Part shown: positions 59,747-64,000 of the stretch, in pieces
Numbering within the stretch: position 1 is the stretch's first letter
Layout: every line of letters starts with the position of its first letter
Source: Thunnus maccoyii
Taxonomy: Eukaryota > Chordata > Actinopteri > Scombriformes > Scombridae
DNA length: 64,000 nt
Assembly (NCBI RefSeq): GCF_910596095.1
Contig: NC_056546.1
Location: 22,410,425-22,474,424 of the forward strand
Reading direction: 5' to 3'
Made by a program: the position numbers and the translations under genes
The notes under the pieces: generated by a model
Databases searched by the model: none
What the model was told of the DNA's origin: nothing
What the model saw: the letters and a program-made list of their open reading frames with translations, nothing else

Positions 59747-60079
59747 AATGGAAAAGAGCAGCCCTGTCGCTCTGCTCCTTAAACCTCAGAGCTGCTGGCA
59801 TGACAAGTGTGGGGGGCAAATTACAGTCAAGCAGATGATGACCCCTACCACTCCTTGATGGTGGTTAGGGTTCAATGGAGCACATGTTGGGCTGACTGAT
59901 TGGAATGGCAGGGGTGGCGTGTGTGTGTCAAGGGAGCGGGGATTACTGAGGAGGGCAGACAGCAGTGAAAATATTTGCAGGGAGGAGACGGGAGAATCTG
60001 CTTCCACTGGTGAAAACTTTCCCAAAAAAGGAACTCTTACTCTTCACTCTTCTGCCCTCTGACTTGACCCCAGCACCTG

Positions 60080-63000
60080 GTCTAATGGCTCTCAGGGGCA
60101 GTTCTGCCTATTACAGCAAAACCTATTTGATATAATGAAGTGGAGTAGAATTACATTACATTTAGAGATAGAAACATTAAAGAAATGTATTAATTTATGT
60201 GCTCCAGTGTTACTGAATCGCTTGAGTAGGGCTAAAACAGTCAGCAGAGGGACAACAGTCGCACAGCAGGGCCCCATATGACAGAGGTAGCCCTGGAGTC
60301 GACATGGTTAATGGTGCTTTTAAAAGAGCTCTGGTTTCATGATGAAGTCATCTAAGGAAGAGTTTTAATGTGTTGCAGCTTGAAATCAGAGATAAATTCT
60401 GCATAGGCTGGGTGGTGTTCACAGAAGGCTGGATGGGTGGAGTTCAAGGGGTTTGGCTAACTTTGAAATGTCATTTCCTCATATTGCAGGGTGAGTGGCT
60501 CTAAAAGTTTGCGATTTATGCGTGCAGTCGGCACACTGTGTGACTGTGACACCATATGCTGAAATGTTGGTTAATGTTCAGTTGGAACATTTGGAAAAGT
60601 GGGTGATTCTTTTTAATTTAGCGCCATTATTTGTAGGGAAAGAAAATATATACACACACACGCACACATCTTTTTGCAAGTCATGTTGCATAAAGTCCAC
60701 ATGTAACAGAGTTGTTACTAAGGATTTCCATTCCACAGCTTAGCTTATAATATAGCTTGAAGCCCGTAATCAGTTATCCATAACAGATTTAAAGTAACAT
60801 TTCTAAACCTGACTGCATAACATTTACACCAAACCATTAAGATTTACAGAACTTTCAAAAAACTCAAAGACAAGATAGAAATGGATCATAAGTCTGCATC
60901 ATTTGCAAACATGTTGACTATTGTCTTAACTTCCCTATAAATTACAAAAACAAGAGGAACTTTTATGTATAGTATTTTGTAGTCTATCACATTTAATAGC
61001 TCAACATTTTCAGTTTTCACACTATTGTGAATTGAAGCACCTTATTTTGGAGGAATGCTTTCATATGTTTAAATTAGAAACATCATACATAAGTTAGCAA
61101 TGATTCATTTAGGCTACAAAGGGCGTAAAATTCACCAGAAGTTAATGAATACTTTGACATTGCTTTATTGCCGAGTGTTAGATAATGCCACTCTCATGTC
61201 TGTGTGTTAAGTATTGACTTAACTTGCATTAAGACTGGATGCAGCTAGCCAGGTTCAACCTCTAAAGCTTTCTAATTAACAAATTGTATGTTATTGTATG
61301 AGATGAAGAGGCACTGGTAGGTGTATTTTTTTTAATTGGAAAAACCCTAATACTTAGCTAAGCAAATTGCCTACTTGGAATTTAATGCACAGACATGAAA
61401 GTGGTATCAATCCTCATTATCCTCACCCAAACTTCCACAAACATTGTGATAAAATAAATTGTATCAAATCATGAAAGATTTGCTAAAACAAAAAAAAAAT
61501 CTTAAATTTAACTTTTTAAATAAATTTAAATTTAAACTCTTAAACTTGAATTTAAGCAAAATTGATAACATTTCGTTTTAGAACTGAAAGCCTTGTGTGA
61601 GTGGCCCCTGTTTTAGCCTGTAAACATTTATAAAGGATGTAAAATTGTTTGCTCACAGAGTCACTGTCAGATTAGATTTGAACCAGGTGTCCCACCTTTG
61701 CCAACCAAGTCAGATTAGGCTACTGTAACACCTTCCTTATGTTGTTTATCCTGGAAGTCCTCCCTCCTCCCTCCCCACAGCTTTCATTCACATCTTGTGT
61801 ATAACATTTGACTGTGCTGCCCACATCCTTTACAAATAATCTAAACCTCAGCCTTGATCTGAAAACTCTTTATTTGTGCCATCTTCCTTTATTGGCATCT
61901 TTGTGGAAGGATTTTAAAGGCACGCTGCTTCTGGCCCGATGGCTGATATCATTGCCTCACAAGATGATAATAAAGACCTGATGCTTTCTCACCACAGGCC
62001 TGGTTAGTGATCACCCTTGTTAGGTATCCTCCATTTTATTAGAGTTAGTAAGTACAACTTGGAAGACTTGTTCAAGGGGTGATGTCACCAAGACTGCCCG
62101 CATGAAAGGAGAGTGATGGCTGCGGCGGAGGAGAGAATATGCATGGGAGCTAGAGGGGGTCTGTACTTTTCCACTTGGTGTATGTCATCACAAAGGCATG
62201 ATCGGCCCGCTGGTCAAGTTTCAGTACAGATAAGATTAAGTTTTTTTCTCTGGATCATGATCAGAAAAGAAAAGATTTGAAGTTTTACAATCGGTTGAAA
62301 TGAAAGGACTAGAAAATAAAACTACTGATATATTCATATTCTTATGTCAGACATGCTTGGCCCAGTCAACATTGGACACTTCTTAAGCTTAACATTACGT
62401 CAAAAAAACATCATTGATTAATTTTAATTAAAACTTACCTCATACCTCATTAAAATCAAGTCTCTGTCTATTAGTTGTGTAGTTACGGCTAAAACTTTAT
62501 TGTTTAATGGTGGAAATGTAGGTCCAGATTACCACTAAAATGTAATCATTTGTCCCATGGCCCAAAATCCTATTTTTCAGTTTTTACAAGCAGAACAGAC
62601 GGAGCATAAACAGCCTACTTCAAAACATAAGGTCTTTGGCAAAGTATTAAAGCAACACCAGCGCAGCTACTTTTTACTTTAAGTAGAAAGAACAACATAG
62701 ACTAAAGACGAGGTTGTTTTCCCTGTTAAACTTGTGAATGACGATGAAACACAAAACTACAAGGCAGCGGGGCATAGTGCCATTGAAATTGTGAAGTCAT
62801 ACATTTGTTCTAATTCTTATCTGTCGATCTAAATAACTTCAAATTCCTTTGTTCTTAGCACACATGTCTGAGCCCACATCTTGACAATGACCTAGCTTCT
62901 TTCAGATGGGTTGCCTATGGGCTTTTGTACTTCAGCCACCAAAGCAAAGACACAGTATTAACAATGAAATGATTTGTGCTTGAACAGAACAACATGACAG

Positions 63001-63589
63001 CTGCAGTTTAATATAAACACATTACAAAAGCCACGATTCATCTTTTACTGCAAGATGTCCACATGGGTTTTGCCCACCCCCAAATCTCTTTGGCCCGAGC
63101 ATAGAATAGGTTGCAACACAGTTTATGACTTAACTTGAATCAAATCCTCTTAAAAACATTAAAAAAAAGTTTCAGCATAGAAACTTGTCAGCTTAAATCC
63201 AAATCCTTTCATCATTGATTTAATACTGAATAATTGTATCTCTCAGTTTTGAAGCTCACCTGAGGCTATTTTTGACCTAATGAGACTGCATGCTTCACAG
63301 ATTACGTTCACAAACACACCTGTGATACTCCATCCTTCCGAACATGTTCACTCTTATCACAACTGTGAACACTCGAATGTTGGATGACATCACATGCAAT
63401 AAAATGCCATCTTAGTCATTGTTTAGAGAGACAGAGTGCCAGATTAGTCACATGGCAGAAGGAGGCAAGCAGAGACAATGAAACAGCCTGCCATGACGCA
63501 TATATTTGCTTTATTCTACTGTAACAACTTTGTTCTCATTTGTATGTTTTAAATATGCCCCCTCTTCTTAAAGCATGCAGAGTGGCTTG
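60080..63589. other. Noncoding region upstream of mymx
   Basis: No coding exon, RNA gene or complete mobile element is recognised. A short CA tract lies near 60650-60665. The reading frames here are short and show no protein similarity. Confidence 0.6.
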
Positions 63590-63962
63590 CAAGGAATAGT
63601 TCAACATTTTGGGAAATATATTTATTCACTTTCTTGACGAGAGTTAAATGACAAGATTAATACCTCTCCCATGTCTGTACGGTAAATGTGACAATACAGC
63701 CAGCAGCTGGTTAGCTTAGTTTAGCACAAAGTCTGGAAACAAGATGAAACAGCTTGCTAGACTATGTTCAAAAGTAACAAAATCTGTCTTCCAGCACCTC
63801 TAAAGCTCTCAACTCTCAACATCTCAGATCTTGTTTGTCTAATTAAAGTATAAAAATTACATGTTGTGGTTTTATGGGTGTGGAACTATTTCTTGGCTGA
63901 TCGCAGTGAATTCTTGGAATTTTGTCATCACTGCGAGGCAAAGCAACCGGTGGAAACTCCCG
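63590..63962. repeat. Dispersed fish repeat at the right edge
   Basis: Starts near 'aaggaatagttcaacatttt' and contains 'catgtctgtacggtaaat', 'gccagcagctggttagctta', 'aaatctgtcttccagcacct' and 'ggaactatttcttgg', ending near 'tggaaactcccg'. These blocks belong to a dispersed repeat that I recognise from percomorph genomes. It has no coding capacity. Confidence 0.65.
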
Positions 63963-64000
63963 TTTTTGTAAGAATTAAACAAATGAGATAATGTGTTAAT

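Noticed and set aside
1..64000. CRISPR arrays, bacterial operons, riboswitches or viral genes
   Set aside because: Spliced vertebrate genes and fish repeats throughout; no regularly spaced repeats and no recognisable viral protein.

Overview
The window is vertebrate nuclear DNA, almost certainly from a spiny-rayed (percomorph-type) teleost. It has GT-AG introns as short as 85 nt, a compact gene/intron layout, and several dispersed repeats that I recognise as common in such fish genomes. There are no bacterial or organellar features.

Layout. (1) 1-16.8 kb: no protein-coding gene found. It holds dispersed repeats, microsatellites, a 26-base G run, two perfect nuclear-receptor DR1 sites and a perfect 14-bp inverted repeat. 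A minus-strand splice donor beside a GC box near 16.8 kb may be the noncoding first exon of a gene lying to the left. (2) 17.5-20.1 kb, plus strand: intronless map10 (microtubule-associated protein 10, 820 aa), with a ZNF143-like promoter site and a close poly(A) signal. (3) 21.7-25.4 kb, plus strand: ntpcr (nucleoside-triphosphatase), five coding exons reconstructed to 195 aa, with an NRF1 site and a tiny uORF upstream and a MITE ending 24 bp before exon 4. map10 followed by ntpcr matches the order on human chromosome 1q42. (4) 25.4-30.2 kb: intergenic, nothing coding recognised. (5) 30.25-58.73 kb, minus strand: one large gene that I assembled from 33 coding exons whose splice phases all agree. 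It encodes about 2,358 aa: a disordered N-terminus, an array of spectrin repeats, a very long disordered region carried mainly by one 1,932-bp exon, a beta-spectrin-like PH domain and a basic C-terminal tail. It lacks the actin-binding CH domains of beta-spectrin. I cannot give it a symbol. (6) 58.90-59.12 kb, minus strand: mymx (myomixer/minion/myomerger), the 75-aa muscle-fusion micropeptide, with E-boxes upstream. (7) 59.5-64 kb: noncoding, with a dispersed repeat at the right edge.

The most interesting feature is the junction of (5) and (6). The first coding exon of the spectrin/PH gene begins with a splice acceptor, so it needs an upstream leader exon. The nearest good donor lies 67 nt past the mymx stop codon, giving an 85-nt intron. 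A spliced mRNA would carry the mymx ORF, a 77-nt spacer with no AUG, and then the spectrin/PH ORF. I see no poly(A) signal between mymx and the spectrin start exon. This predicts either a dicistronic muscle transcript or a spectrin/PH gene driven from the mymx promoter.
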